Source: Dermatemys mawii (taxonomy: Eukaryota > Chordata > Testudines > Dermatemydidae). From it: DNA of 64,000 nucleotides. How positions within the stretch are numbered: the stretch's first letter is position 1; every line of letters starts with the position of its first letter. Positions 23,952 to 35,479 of this stretch are shown piece after piece. The notes under the pieces are model-generated. The model saw nothing but the letters and a program-made list of their open reading frames with translations. It made no database searches and was not told where the DNA came from. Location of the stretch: contig ML677373.1 in NCBI GenBank assembly GCA_007922305.1, forward strand, positions 19,673,817 to 19,737,816, given 5' to 3'. The translations under genes were made by a program, and so were the position numbers.

Positions 23952-23994
23952 GGGGGGGGGGGGCGCCCCGCGGGGGGGGGGGCCGGGGGGGGGG
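23952..23994. repeat. G-homopolymer/GC-only tract
   Basis: Three runs of ten or more G are separated only by CGCCCCGC and CC. The tract could form G-quadruplexes, and it is also a classic place for sequencing or assembly error, so its exact length should not be trusted. Confidence 0.85.
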
Positions 23995-24490
23995 AAGTAG
24001 CATCTCTTCCTCCTCCAAGAAGCCTGGAAGGGGCCAGGAGGAAAAACTGCTGCTGCTCCTCCAGCAGAGAGGCTAGAACATGCACTAGACCAAGTTAAAA
24101 TAATCATGATACAGCGCATTGAAACGGATCCATGGCAGTGCAACATCATTACACCCATGGTAACACTGGGCTGGTGACTCTGTCATTTGAGATGGTTGAG
24201 GATCACTGCATTAGACAGTATCTCCAGAGTGAGTAACTGGTGGTAGCCGGGTGCTTCTCTGAGCTGTGACTAGGAATAATTTAAATGTGTGTTCCCTCTG
24301 TTCTGCCATGTCCAAATAGCATGCATTGCTAGGGGGCTATGTAGCCCGCCGGTGACTGTGTATTACAGCTCGGCCTCTGTGCTGAACCCACATAGGCTAT
24401 GAGTTGTTACAGCCCCTCCCGCCCCCCCCCCCCGCCTCAATAGCAATGGCTCTTTCGCTCAAACCGAAGCGCATGCGTTTAGCGCTGGTG

Positions 24491-24810
24491 CATAGGAACC
24501 AACATCATGGGTGCTCCAGGGCCGGGGCACCCACAGGAAAAACAAAGTGGGTGCTCGGCCCCCACTGGCGGCCCCTGCCAATCAGCTCCTGTCCCAGCAC
24601 CTCCTGCCTGCTGGTGATCAGCTGTTCAGTAGTGTGCAGGAGGCATTGGGGAGGGGCAGGGGCAAGGAGAGGCGGAGCGAGGGCAGAGGGTGTGCTCGGG
24701 GGAGCGGGCAGGAAAAGGTGGGGCTGGGTGGGACCTTTGGAGAAGGAGTAGAGTGGGGGTGGGGGGGTGGGCTGTGCACCCGTGGGGAAGTTAGAAAGTC
24801 GGCACCTATG
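24491..24810. mobile_element. GC-rich MITE with CATAGG termini
   Basis: It begins CATAGGAACCAACATCATGG and ends GTCGGCACCTATG; the ends are complementary over about 10 of 13 positions. The interior is GC-rich with CCAATCAGCTCCTG and CTGGTGATCAGCTG, a known layout of a turtle repeat. A related sequence in the opposite orientation lies at 53,388-53,650. Confidence 0.6.
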
Positions 24811-25620
24811 TTCTGGAGGTCCCTGGCGTGTTGGCTATGGGAAGGTGAAGTATTACGGGGTCAGGAGTCAGAAGCAGCATGCGTACCATCATTTCAGGGT
24901 CAATGACATAAGGGCCAACCAGTGGACTTCATGTAACCATTTTCTAAAACAGTCCTCCCATCTCCAACCTGTATTTCTGAATCGGAGGCTACATGGGAAA
25001 CAAAAACCAGTCAGCCCCTTGCTTTAGCTGTCAGACAGATAGGCCCAAGAGCAAGACAGTGTGCTTATTAATGACATAGGTCCTGCCAAGCATTTCCCCC
25101 CCCGCCTTGCTTGTGAGGGATTAAATATTCAGTATTGCAAATGCCAAAAAAGGGTCAAACCTCATCAGTCAGAGCACCCCTAGATGCAGAGGTTGGGCCC
25201 CCACTAACTTGAGCTTAACCATACAGCTATATTAAATGTTTTTTGCATGCGTCATGCCCAATGTGTGTGAGCCAATCTACAGTGTTGTCAAGGCTCGCAA
25301 AGTTATAGCAGCGGAAACGCTTTTGGCCCCTGCTGCAGGATGGCTCCCTAGCAGACCCACCTGATGATACGCTTTTGTCTAAAAGGCCCCACAGCTGTAT
25401 CACGTGCTCCTCTGCAGAGGTGGGGGGGGGGCTTCTAGCATCTCCTAAACCTCGCGCAAGCCAATTTATTTTCATGTGCGCCTCAGCCCCCACATCAATG
25501 CTGTGCCATCCAGCCCCACGTTCGCCTGTTCCCCAGCTACAAATCACTGCTGTGTTGCTTTTCTTCCCTCACCACACATGTCAGTTAATTATGCCCCCTT
25601 TGCCCCATGTCATTTAATTT

Positions 25621-25650
25621 TGTGCCCCCCCCCCCCCCCCGCAAAAAAAA
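25621..25650. repeat. Poly-C / poly-A junction
   Basis: A run of about fourteen or more C followed by GCAAAAAAAAC. Simple sequence with unreliable length. Confidence 0.8.
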
Positions 25651-25800
25651 CTGCTTCTGCTCCTATTGCAGCATTACAGGCTCTTCACAACTTCCTCATC
25701 CCGACCCTCAGGGGCAGCAGTTCCAACCAGGATCTGGCATTGCAGGGCTAAAGCTGTGGCGCTGGGAATGGGGAGAAGGGAACAGCATCTCACTGAGCTG

Positions 25801-25852
25801 CTGGTGGGAAGGGAAGGGAAGGGAAGGGAAGGGAAAGGGGGGGGGGGCTTCT
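25801..25852. repeat. (GGGAA)n microsatellite ending in a G run
   Basis: About six GGGAA units (25,808-25,835) run into eleven or more Gs. It could form a G-quadruplex on the plus strand and is likely length-variable. Confidence 0.9.
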
Positions 25853-26114
25853 GCTCCCTCTTCCCTCAACCTTTCTTGTGACCATGGAATCAGCTGCTTG
25901 CTCCCTCAAACTCAATCAATCTGTCAGTTCCTGGGGGGAGAGAAAAGTTCAGCCTGCAGTTTGCCACAGCTGTGATTGGCTGGTCTTCCTCCAAAGGCTG
26001 GGAAGTGGAGCTGACAGCCATTCAGTGGGAGGTTTCTTTTTGGCTGGGCTGAAAAATCGCGGAAGGCCTCACCAGATCATCTGCAGCAGAGGCTGAAATC
26101 ATGGCAGTTAGACA

Positions 26115-26225
26115 TTTGATGCCTAAGTTTGTGGGATGTCGGGCACCCAGAAACCCTATTGAAATCAAAAGGAGTGGCAAATGCGCAGCACCTTCCAAAG
26201 TCAGCCCATAATTAGTCTTTTAGTC
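26115..26225. repeat. Reptilian interspersed repeat (GCCTAAGT type)
   Basis: ATTTGATGCCTAAGTTTGTG, GGGCACCCAGAAACCCTATT, GAAATCAAAAGGAGT and CCTTCCAAAGTCAGCCC follow the order of a short palindromic repeat seen also near 145-262 and 45,770-46,200. Confidence 0.45.
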
Positions 26226-28150
26226 ATTATTAAAACATTAGTCATAGAGCTAATGAGACAAAAAGCTTATTAGGCTATTAAGGCGCTCCCTTTGCCTGTG
26301 TGGGAGTGGACCCTACAGCTCATTCACTAGGGGCTTTCCACAGTACCATCCACTGGAAGCTTTCAGAATTCAGCTTGAATTATGCTTCACAATTCTCCCC
26401 TATGTGGTAGATAAGTACTAGTCCCATTTTACGAGACAGGTAACTGAAGCACAACTTGGTTGAGTGCCCTGCTCAATGCCCTAGAAGAACCAAGACTTCC
26501 CAATCCTTCCATCCTATGCTTTATGCACAAGAGCATCCTTCTCCATTTAAAACGACCCAGGGCACAGTGGCGGAGAGAGGGGTTCTCATTTTATCCTCCC
26601 ACTTCCCAAAGGCAAGATCCATGCATGCAAAGGTTAATTTGCATGTATTTTCATGGGTGGCTATCAGACCGGAGGATATCTCTAGTAGTGGAAATTTCCT
26701 CCCACGCCGCCAGTAACATTACAACTCTCCCAAGCCTTTACCCTTCTTTTTCAGCCTCTTCATTAAGTCGTTTGCTAAGGCAGTTTATTCCTTCAAGTTA
26801 TGATTCAGACGTATCCCTGGATTAGGCTGAGGAAATCTATTGTGTTCCCATTTTGCTTGGCTTGTGTAGGAGCTTCATTTTCTGTTCTTTCACTTTCCAT
26901 TAACATCATATTAATGAATCTAAATCAAACACACACATCCATCCATTTCACAACAGTAGAAATCCTGGATTCATTTTAGAAAAATACCAGGGATATCGTG
27001 TCTTTAAAATAAGAATCATATTCCAGCACACTCAAACATTTTCTCTATTAATCATACAGCCCAGGAAACACCCACACAAAGGAGAGTCCGACTGACTGAA
27101 GAACTATATAAAGCAAATCCTTTCTCTCTTCCCCCCATCCTTCAACCCCCAGAAAAAAAAAAGATCAGAGTAGTTATGGTATTGAAATCAGCCCTAGTCT
27201 GGGTTCTTTGAATTCCACAGGACGCTGGTGATGTCCTCGATTTCTGTGAGTGATTTTGTTGATGAATGTGTGGGCACTGGCTGCTTCTTGTCCTAAACTT
27301 CCTTACATGGCATTGTACTCCGTGGCTCCCTAGACATTTCTTCTTTTACACTTTATTTCATCAGGATTTAAAAGTCCTGATCTGCATTTCCACACCTTTC
27401 AACTACATGCGCCATAAAACTACAGACTCCCCTGTTAAATTAAATGAACGCTCTGATACATTTAGGCTGCAGGGGTCTTGAAATCATGTAGTGAGAGGAT
27501 GTTAATTTTGGACACCAGGTCTAAGTAGTTGCATAGTTTAAGACAGTCTCGGCTGACTTCCCTGGGCAATGCACCGCTTCTCTTTCACAAGAGAATCTAT
27601 TTATTGGCAAGGCAGTCCATTAACTCTCACCTTCCACAGTTCAGTGGTTCTACTTGATAAGATTTGATGGGAAGAATTTTTTCAGAAAACAGAAGGAACC
27701 TCTGGGATTTCTAGCTTTCAACATTTGTCTTGGGCCCTGCAGGAGTCTGGAATGCTTCTGAACCCTACAGTTCATTCATCTTTGAGAAAGCCACAGGTTC
27801 ACTCATAATGTACATACTACCAGTACATCCTTCTAATCTGTAGTCAGAACACTTTTAGCTACTTGCTTCCACAGATAGCAATAGCATCTTACTAGATCAT
27901 CTATAGCTGTTGTTCTTTCCAGACCAAGATCACATGGGCACCTTCTCTGGTTAGGGCAAAAGTCCTATTTAATTGTTACACCCAATGAGGTTAATGAAGC
28001 CAACTGGGTTTCAGTGTCCTCTAAGGGATGATACCTTATAGGCCTAATAGGACATTACAATGATCATTGTCTTCACCCACTGATGCAATCACTCAAAGTG
28101 TGTTCTCATCTTCTCACGCAACCTTGGTATATTTGGAGGGAGAAGAATAT
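26226..28150. other. Intergenic stretch, weak repeat traces only
   Basis: A weak antisense SINE trace is possible near 26,385-26,490 (TAGTCCCATTTTACGAGACA). Otherwise the sequence is unique and AT-rich with no supported gene. Open frames are short and lack recognisable motifs. Confidence 0.45.
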
Positions 28151-29300
28151 GGGAAGGCGGTTAGAGGTGGCAACTGGATTGGCTGCTGTACAGAGAATTG
28201 CTAAAGTCCTCCGGTGTCACAGCTGGTGAGGACCCTGCCAGCAGACCTGTTCCAGGCAGTGTCCTGTTTGGAGAATCCGGGACTGCTTTCTCTTGGCAGG
28301 CAAGATGAATGTTGCAGGGTAGCACTTTTGTCATCTGGCGTCATCTGATTTCTTTGATCCTGATCGTTACTTTACATCGGTGTCTATGTGGCCCATATAT
28401 GATATGGCACATAGTCTGTACTATTCTCATTGGTCGATGAGTTCTTCCTAGCGACATCCGTAGGTTAGGCATCCATGCTGATTCTTTCAGATCTGTCAGC
28501 AACTGTTGATGCAGCTGCTCATGAGGTTTTGCTGAGCTACCTGGGCGACTCTTGGGGAATTTTGATTTTTGTACTATTGCTCCGCTACCTCGGGGGAAAT
28601 CTTTAGTCTCATGGACACCCCGTCAGCGAGGCTGCTGTGGGAGATACTGAGACACTGGGGCTATGATGCAACTATTATGCAGCTGAAAAGCAACTCTATG
28701 TCCGCTTGCTATCTTGCCCTGGCAGCATGGTATATCCTGCTCTCGCAATGGCCGGCCAAAGCAGAACAAGCTCGCTGGAGCTCAGCTCAAGCTCACTGAA
28801 GCTCATGTATGTAAGGGGAAAACCTTTATGGTATATCAGGCACGGTACCTTTCATTGCTGTTGAAGGGGTTCTCGATCGGCAGGAGTTTTTTGGACTTTG
28901 GATTACTTGATGCTATGGGTGGGCAGAAGTGGATTTTTTATCTGAAGCGGGTGAGGCACATACTATCGCATCTCTCACCGGGAAAGTGTGCCCCCAGCTA
29001 CCCATACAGCTGTGTCTTTTAGAACTACCCTTGAAGATACAGCTGGCACAGAGAGCTGCTGCTTCTAGGCATCTATGACACCATTACATCAAGATTCTAA
29101 AGACTCCCAGGAGCAAGGTTGACATTGGTCAATAAAGCCTTCTATGGCTTAGGGCTACTTTAAAGATCTCCTCTATCCCCAAGTGCTACTGCAGTATTTG
29201 AGATCAGCTGTAGCACTCTGCTGAAGTTCCCTAGATTTACTCTTGGCACCCAGAATTCTTCAGCTCATTCTCATCATGTATGCTAAGCTTGCTTTGTTAA
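28150..29300 (+). pseudogene. Decayed L2-type LINE reverse transcriptase and C-terminal remains
   Basis: Reading across frames, 28,480-28,550 gives LSDLSATVDAAAHEVLLSYL, matching the L2/CR1 reverse-transcriptase stretch LSAAFDTVDHxxLLxxL. Near 29,125-29,170 the plus strand gives NKAFYGLG then LLSPSA-like sequence, resembling the YKALHGLxPxYLxDLL region of the L2 C-terminus. Frames are broken many times. The orientation is plus and the two pieces are in the order expected for one L2 copy. The outer limits are rough. Confidence 0.55.
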
Positions 29301-29309
29301 GGAGCATGG

Positions 29310-29610
29310 ACTTGCCAGACTGGATCAGACTCATGGGCCATATAGTCCAAAACAGTGGCTAGTACCAGATGCTTTGTAAGAAGATGCCTGGGAGAAGGTG
29401 GTTATTGAATAACTAGCTCACAGAGAACGTTTCTTCCTAGTCCCTGTCACTTATGGCTTATGAGGCCTCATGTCCTGAAGCATGAGGGTTTTATAATGCT
29501 TCCAAAAATTTGGCCTTTAAAAAAAATATCCTTACTGTTGTAGCTTTGGATTTTCTTCGTTATCTATACAAATGTCCGGTCCTTTTTGAGTCCATTTTTG
29601 TTGGAAATGC
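29310..29610 (-). mobile_element. CR1 LINE 3' end fragment
   Basis: GACTGGATCAGACTCATGGG, AGTGGCTAGTACCAGATGCT, CCTGAAGCATGAGGGTTTTA and TACAAATGTCCGGTCCTTTT are the antisense form of a common reptile CR1 subfamily. The copy is diverged. Confidence 0.75.
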
Positions 29611-30867
29611 TTAAGATAGCAGCGGGCTGCCTTTTCATTTGCATTTACTTATCAATTTCATTTATGAAACTGAACAAAGTGAAAGTGCAAATGAACAATC
29701 CTAAAGAAATAACACAGGGGACAATAAGGGTAACTTCATTATGAAAATCTGATTCAGAAAAATACCAGGGGAGGAGAAAAGGAAATTTACTTTATAGGAT
29801 TATTCTATAGATGTACATATGTAAATAGATACAGTGCTAGTAGATGGTGCACAAGAATATGTAGTTATTGGGTTTGTAGAACCAATAAAAGTTGTTGTGT
29901 GCTGCAAACAGTATAAGAAGATGTACAGAATAGAATGTAATAACTTCCTCTGGCAGCTCTTTACATCAGTGCTTGATACTTACAACCCTTTGTTCGATTT
30001 CAGACAGTAAAATGAACAGCATATAGACCACCAGGATTTATGGGCAGAGGAATGGAGCACAAATCAATGGAGATGACAATGTCAGTGTAGGAAGAGTGGA
30101 CATATTTTTGCAGAACAAATTCTGAAACGCTGGCAGGTGCATGGAAGAGGGTGAAGATAATAAAAGGTTTTGAGAGTCTATTGTCTATGTGGTGAGGGTA
30201 TTCACCTTCAGAATATGTTATTAAAAGGTTAAACTGGGCAGCGTTTGTGGCACAGAAGCGCAAAAGCAGGTATGAACATTCTGATTGAGTTTTGTGTAAA
30301 GATTCACTCACAGCTCAAAGCAGAAGTCAGGGAAGAACGTGCCCATTTTAGACTAGAACTAGAGAACATGTTCTCAGGAAACTCCTGGGAAGTTAAACCA
30401 GCAAGTTTCATAAAGCTTAATTTAACAGGTAATTTGAAGAGAAATAATTTTCCTGCTGACTCTCTCTCATCCAGAAAGGCCCATGTTTCTGGACAGGTTC
30501 TAAATAGCAACACTCCCTATGTATTTGACATTCCTCAGTATCTCTTGGACTGCTCATTTAATTCCTTTTCAGATCTTTCATGCCCTTTAGAAAGAGATGG
30601 TCCTAAACAAATAGGCTTGATCATATCACCATCAAACTTTGGTGACTTTCATATGCACCTTAAAAGTTAGGAGATAGTTCACATTCAGATCTATACTTCA
30701 TTGCCTTTTTAGGTGGGTTTGGACCCAGATCTAGGAGGAATGATCCAGGTGAGAAAACAGCCAAATCATATCTCCATGTTTTTTTTTCCTTACTTTTTAT
30801 TTTAAAACAAACAAACTAGGGTTGTCAAGCAATTAAAAAAATTAATCAGTCAAGCAATTTAAAAAAT

Positions 30868-31437
30868 TTAAAGGCATTCACATGGCACTGTTGTAGCTGG
30901 TATCACAAGATATTTACATGTCAGATGCACTAAAGATTCATATGACCCTTCATACTTCAACCACCATTCCAGCAGACACATGTCCAAACTGATGATGGGG
31001 TCTGCTTGATAACGATTCAAAGCAGAGTGGACCAATGCATGTTCATTTTCATCATCTGAGTCGGATGCCACCAACAGAAGGTTGATTTTCCTTATCGGTG
31101 GTTCGGGTTCTATAGTTTCCACATCGGAGTGTTGCTCTTTTAAAACTTCAGAAAGCATGCTTCACACTTCATCCCTCTCAGATTTTGGAAGGCACTTCAG
31201 ATTCTTAAACCTTGGGGCGAGTGCGATAACTATCTTTAGAAATCTCATATTGGTACCTTCTTTGCGTTTTGCCTAATCTGCAGTGAAAGTGTTCTTAAAA
31301 CAAACAACATATACTGGGTCATCATCCGAGACTGCTATAACATGAAATATATGGCAGAATGTGGTTAAAACATAACAGGAGACATACAATTCTCCCCCAA
31401 GGAGTTCAGTCACAAATTTAATTAACACATTATTTTT
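30868..31437 (-). pseudogene. hAT transposase fragment, antisense half
   Basis: On the minus strand, 31,158-30,868 encodes a stretch with MLSEVLKEQHSDVETIEPEP, ASDSDDENEHALV and CLLEWWLKYEGSYESLVHLT ending IPATTVPCE. This is the run-up to and first half of the hAT C-terminal dimerisation domain (LEWW...YLxIPATTVPCER). Similarity continues upstream to about 31,437 with a stop or frame break near 31,270. It stops abruptly where the left terminal sequence begins. Confidence 0.8.
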
Positions 31438-31440
31438 TTA

Positions 31441-31674
31441 ATGAGTATCATCAGTATGGAAGCATGGCCTCTGGAATGGTGGCCGAAGCATGAAGGGGCA
31501 TATGAATGTTTAGCATATCTGGCACATAAATACGTTGCAATGCCAGCTACAAAAGTGCAACGTGAACGCCTGTTCTCACTTTCAGGTGACATTGTAAATA
31601 AGAAGCAGGCAGCAGTATCTCCCGTAAATGTAAACAAACTTGTTTGTCTTAGCAATTGGCAGAACAAGAAGTAG
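31441..31674 (+). pseudogene. hAT transposase C-terminal dimerisation domain, sense half
   Basis: The 77-codon frame contains MEAWPLEWWPKHEGAYECLA, YLAHKYVAMPATKVQRERLF and SLSGDIVNKKQAAVSP, ending KLVCLSNWQNKK and a stop. These are the hATC landmarks (WW, PATxxxxERLFS, NVxxLVxL). It repeats, in the opposite direction, the LEWW-to-PAT stretch found in the antisense half of the same element, so the fragment derives from a second template. No N-terminal zinc finger or DDE core is present. Confidence 0.85.
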
Positions 31675-32056
31675 GACTCAATGGACTTTAGGCTCTAAAA
31701 TTGTACATTGTTTTGTTTTTGAATGCAGTTATGTAACAAAAAAATCTATATTTGTAAGTTACACTTTCTTGATAAAGAAATTGCACTTCAGTACTCGCAT
31801 GAGGTGAATTGTAAAATATTTCTTTTGTTTATCATTTTTACAGTGCAAATATTTGTAATAAAAATAATATAAAGTGAGCACTGTACACTTTGTATTCTGT
31901 ATTGCAATAGAAATCAATATATTTGAAAATGTAGAAATACATCAAAAATATTTAATACATTTCAATTGGCATTCTATTTTTTCAGTTAATCTCATGAGTT
32001 AACTGTAATTAAGCGAAGTGACAAAGAGTCCTGTAAACGACAGCCCTAAAACAAAC

Positions 32057-34160
32057 TGCTGAAAATGATTTTTTAAACATTCATTATTGGTAATTTGTGA
32101 CTATTAGTTAGTCTGTCTGTCTGTATTTCTTCTTTGAGAGTCACTACAGTGAGCTGGTCATCAATGGGGATGAGGGAGAAGTCATTTAGGACTTACCTTC
32201 CCTATGTGACAGATTGCCAAAATAAGGCAAAAGCAACTAGTCATTTACTATAGTAACATGTAGAGCCTTTGTGTTTAGAGTCTTTGTAGATTTGCACTGC
32301 CTTTAAAACCCTTCCCAACTGTCCAACATGGGGTGTTTAATTACCAGGTAAAAGATTTTTTTTTTTTGAGACTCCATTTAATTATTTGATTGCACAGTAA
32401 CCAAAGAGTGTAAGAGGGCTATAGCCAGAAGGCACTTCAAAGCAATGCCTTGATGTTTCTTAGTGGGCATTAATGGCTTCTGAAGGCAGGAGATTGTTTA
32501 AAAAAATATTAAAACCCTCCTCATGATCCCGCCAGCAATCTCAAAAAAATGCATAAACACTGGAGTCCTCTGCCAGCGAGGAGGGAAAAAAAAAAGTTCA
32601 AAGGGATCTGAGAGTTTTCATGTAAAGTTTAGAGTTTAAGGCGTGACTGTTGGCTATGGAGCCCCACTGTTTGAACTCTTGTTTATTAAAAACAGTTTCC
32701 CAGCATTTCACAGAGTTCAGAAAGACAACAGAAAAGTGCAGGCTTTTTGCCTGTGCAATGTTTAAAGGCTCTATTGATTTCTACCTCTATGCTTTATCTT
32801 TTGTTTTTCTCTATCACTTTCAAAAGTACAGCACAATATCCAAGAAAAAGCTGAGCAGGGTTTCAAGCGCAGAACAGGCCTGGAATATGTTTCCTCCCCC
32901 CCCCCCCCCAATACTTTTCTTTCTTTTTTAAATAAAACACTGGTAAGAATTCACTCCAAGTTCTCAAGAGGCACAGACATTTGGATAACATCACCATTAC
33001 CTGCAATAATGAACTGACAATTCTGTTGGCATAACAACACCTTTTGCTATCACTGTCTTCCCTCCCCACTCCTCTGATAACAAAACTGTTGATTAATGTC
33101 CCATCAAACAATGGGACACTGGGAACAGAAAAGATTGCAATGTCTCTGCTGGGAACTGATCATTCAGCCTATCTTGTCTCATCACTGTAATATGTAGGCA
33201 CCTCTTTCCTCTTATTATCTACTTGTATCTGGCATCCACTGATTTAGCCAATCTGATTAGCTCGAAAAGCCTCCATGAAATCCAGGCCTTTTCATTCAGA
33301 TCGGAAATGGACAAAGTGGGCCACTGCAGTGCACCAGTGTAGTACAATTATGGTGGCTTTGGTTGCTTAAGAGGTAGGCTTGCGAGTGTGACATCAACTA
33401 GACCTTCCAGATGGTAGCTACATTCGGCCCAAATAGAATGAGTTAGAATGATTTAACCAAGAGGCCAATGAAGTTATACCAGTGAAAGGAGTATCTAATT
33501 AGCTAGCTATCATATAGTACCTGAACACTGGGGGACGTATGAGCACCTGGTAATAGCCTGCATTGTCCTGGAAAACAAGCTTACAAGTTCTACATTCTAT
33601 ATAGAATTCTTAAGCCTAATTGAATATATTTGGAGGTAACAAGGCTCAGAGCCATCCAGACTTTGCCTTTAACAACAGAGGCTGCCATCCACCCAGCATA
33701 GGCCTAAAAATCATGTCAGGGAAGATTTAAAAGGTGTATTAGAAAGAGAATCAGAGTACACATAAAAAACCAAAACAAATTGAAACATCTGCTGACCAGG
33801 TAGCATTGGTAACATGAGGTCTGTTCTCAAGGCCAAATACTCAACACTAAATCACTGGAGTTACCCCAGCTGAGGCTCTGGCCCTGTCATTGTCTAAACA
33901 ACGTGGAGGAGAAAGTACTGATAATAATGTAGCATCAGAATCCAGTCTGCCGTTGTGTAAGCATAACAAAGAGATAAGAGAATACGATGGAAACAAGGTA
34001 ACAGATGTTAGTTTGAATCAAACTGGGTTCAGTTCTATTCAATTTCATCGTGACTATTGCTTACAAGCATTTACGTTGTTTAAGAAACAGTGATCTTTCT
34101 GCGAAGGTCTCTCCACTACTGTGACTTCTATTTAAACTAGTTGGCAGGGCAGAGGAGGGG
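32057..34160. other. Intergenic stretch, nothing recognised
   Basis: AT-rich unique sequence with short homopolymers (T11 near 32,360, A9 near 32,590, C14 near 32,895). No gene or clear repeat is supported. Confidence 0.5.
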
Positions 34161-34164
34161 AGGG

Positions 34165-34280
34165 GACTACTGAGGCCAGGTTCTGATCTCTCTTACACTA
34201 TATAAATCAGGAGTAAGTTAGGTGAAGCCAATGCAATTATAATGGCGTAAAACGATGTTCGAGTGAGATCCAACCCTATA
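34165..34280. repeat. Reptilian repeat of the TTACACxxxxTAAAT type
   Basis: CAGGTTCTGATCTCTCTTAC, ATAAATCAGGAGTAAGTTAG and CGAGTGAGATCCAACCC resemble a short palindromic repeat widespread in sauropsids; similar fragments are at 46,560-46,645 and 49,470-49,560. Confidence 0.5.
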
Positions 34281-34364
34281 TACTCAAGATTTAGCACAAA
34301 AGGCAGAATCTGAGAAGTGGTTGAATGTTGTTCTGTTGACCAGCTAACAATGATTAATATTGTT

Positions 34365-34495
34365 TATTTACATAGATATGGATAGAGAAACAGCGCACAA
34401 TGAAAGTGTTTTAGGTGCTTTATAATCATCACATAGGAAGGCAGGCTCCTTCCCCCAAAGAATTAACAAGCTAAGCAGAAAATACATAAAGACTA
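34365..34495 (-). mobile_element. L2/SINE tail fragment, antisense
   Basis: ATTAATATTGTTTATTTACA, TTTTAGGTGCTTTATAATCA and CCTTCCCCCAAAGAATTAAC follow the order of the antisense L2-type SINE tail. It is cut off by the MITE at 34,499. Confidence 0.5.
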
Positions 34496-34498
34496 TAA

Positions 34499-34799
34499 GG
34501 ACAGGTCTACACTGCAGCGGGGATCGACGCTGTGAGATTGATCTGTCGGGGTTGATTTATTGTATCTAGTCTAGACACAATAAATCGATCCCCGAGAGCT
34601 CTCCCGTCGACTCCGGGACTCCACCGCCATAAGAGGTGCAGGTGGAGTCGATGAGGGAGCAGCAGCAGTTGACTCACCATCGTGAAGATGCTGCAGTAAG
34701 TTGATCAAAGTATGTCAGCTTCAGCTATGCTATTCTCATAGCTGAAGTTGCATATCTTAGATCGATCATCCCTCCCTCCCTCCCAGCGTAGACCAGGGC
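34499..34799. mobile_element. Harbinger-like MITE, copy 1
   Basis: The ends GGACAGGTCTACACTGC and, on the other strand, GCCCTGGTCTACGCTG form terminal inverted repeats. Flanking trinucleotides TAA (left) and TTA (right) suggest the 3-bp TWA target duplication of PIF/Harbinger elements, though not identical. The interior has AATAAATCGATCCCCG and GTCGACTCC arms shared with the copy at 51,150-51,444. Confidence 0.7.
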
Positions 34800-35479
34800 T
34801 TAAAAAGGATGGAAGGCTAAAACATGAGCTTTTGTATGTGTAGGTTAAATGGTATCCTTTACAATTAAAGTTATTACTCTGACCTATGCCTTAATGGCAG
34901 GACTGTGTTCCAGAGATGCCCCATGCTCACTGTCACCTCCCCACCTGATACTGTGGGAGCAGAAGAGCTGAAGAGATTGCTCCTTGCCAGCCCCACTTCA
35001 GGGGAAACAGAAGCACTCAAATTGCAGGGAAGGATTGATGGGCAAATATGAACTTAATTTTGGGTTCTGTTTTCCCTAAACCAGTGCAGCTCCAGTAAAA
35101 TCAGATTAAAATACCTCCAGTTCCTGATGTTTGAGGATATTTAAAGTCAGATCAAAGTCCTTTTAACCAGCTCTTTTGGTAGCACGTTTGATGAGAAACA
35201 CAGGTGCACTAATATATTAAGCTAGCAGTCAGGCTGATTTTTAAATACTGCCTTGAAATCCTGTTTCTGATCCTCTTAAATATCAATCAAGAGGAAAAAT
35301 GATGTTTTAATAAAACCAGGGATTTTTTTCTGGATACAATTTGAGCTGCTTCACTTTCTGCATTATTAAACTTTTGACTTGCTTCTTTGTTAAAATAGTT
35401 ACTACGGGAAAAGGCCTCTCACTTTGGAGAGGCAACTCTATTTAAAATTCAGAATACGTCCAGCCACATGAATACATGA

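Larger units (their letters stand above)
30817..32048 (+). mobile_element. Rearranged hAT transposon with perfect 8-bp target duplication
   Basis: The termini TAGGGTTGTC and GACAGCCCTA are inverted repeats. Both sides carry AAACAAAC (30,809-30,816 and 32,049-32,056), an exact 8-bp target duplication diagnostic of hAT insertion. Inside, a minus-strand transposase segment is followed by a plus-strand C-terminal segment and then an AT-rich 3' UTR. The element is 1,232 bp, and neither coding piece is complete. Confidence 0.9.

Noticed and set aside
24404..24906. 115- and 131-codon open frames
   Set aside because: They fall in the GC-rich MITE at 24,491-24,810, and the Gly/Arg-rich peptides are products of its composition.
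30245..30670. 141-codon open frame on the plus strand just upstream of the hAT element
   Set aside because: No recognisable motif, no codon-use signal I can detect, and no promoter or splice evidence. Length is within chance for 64 kb of sequence.
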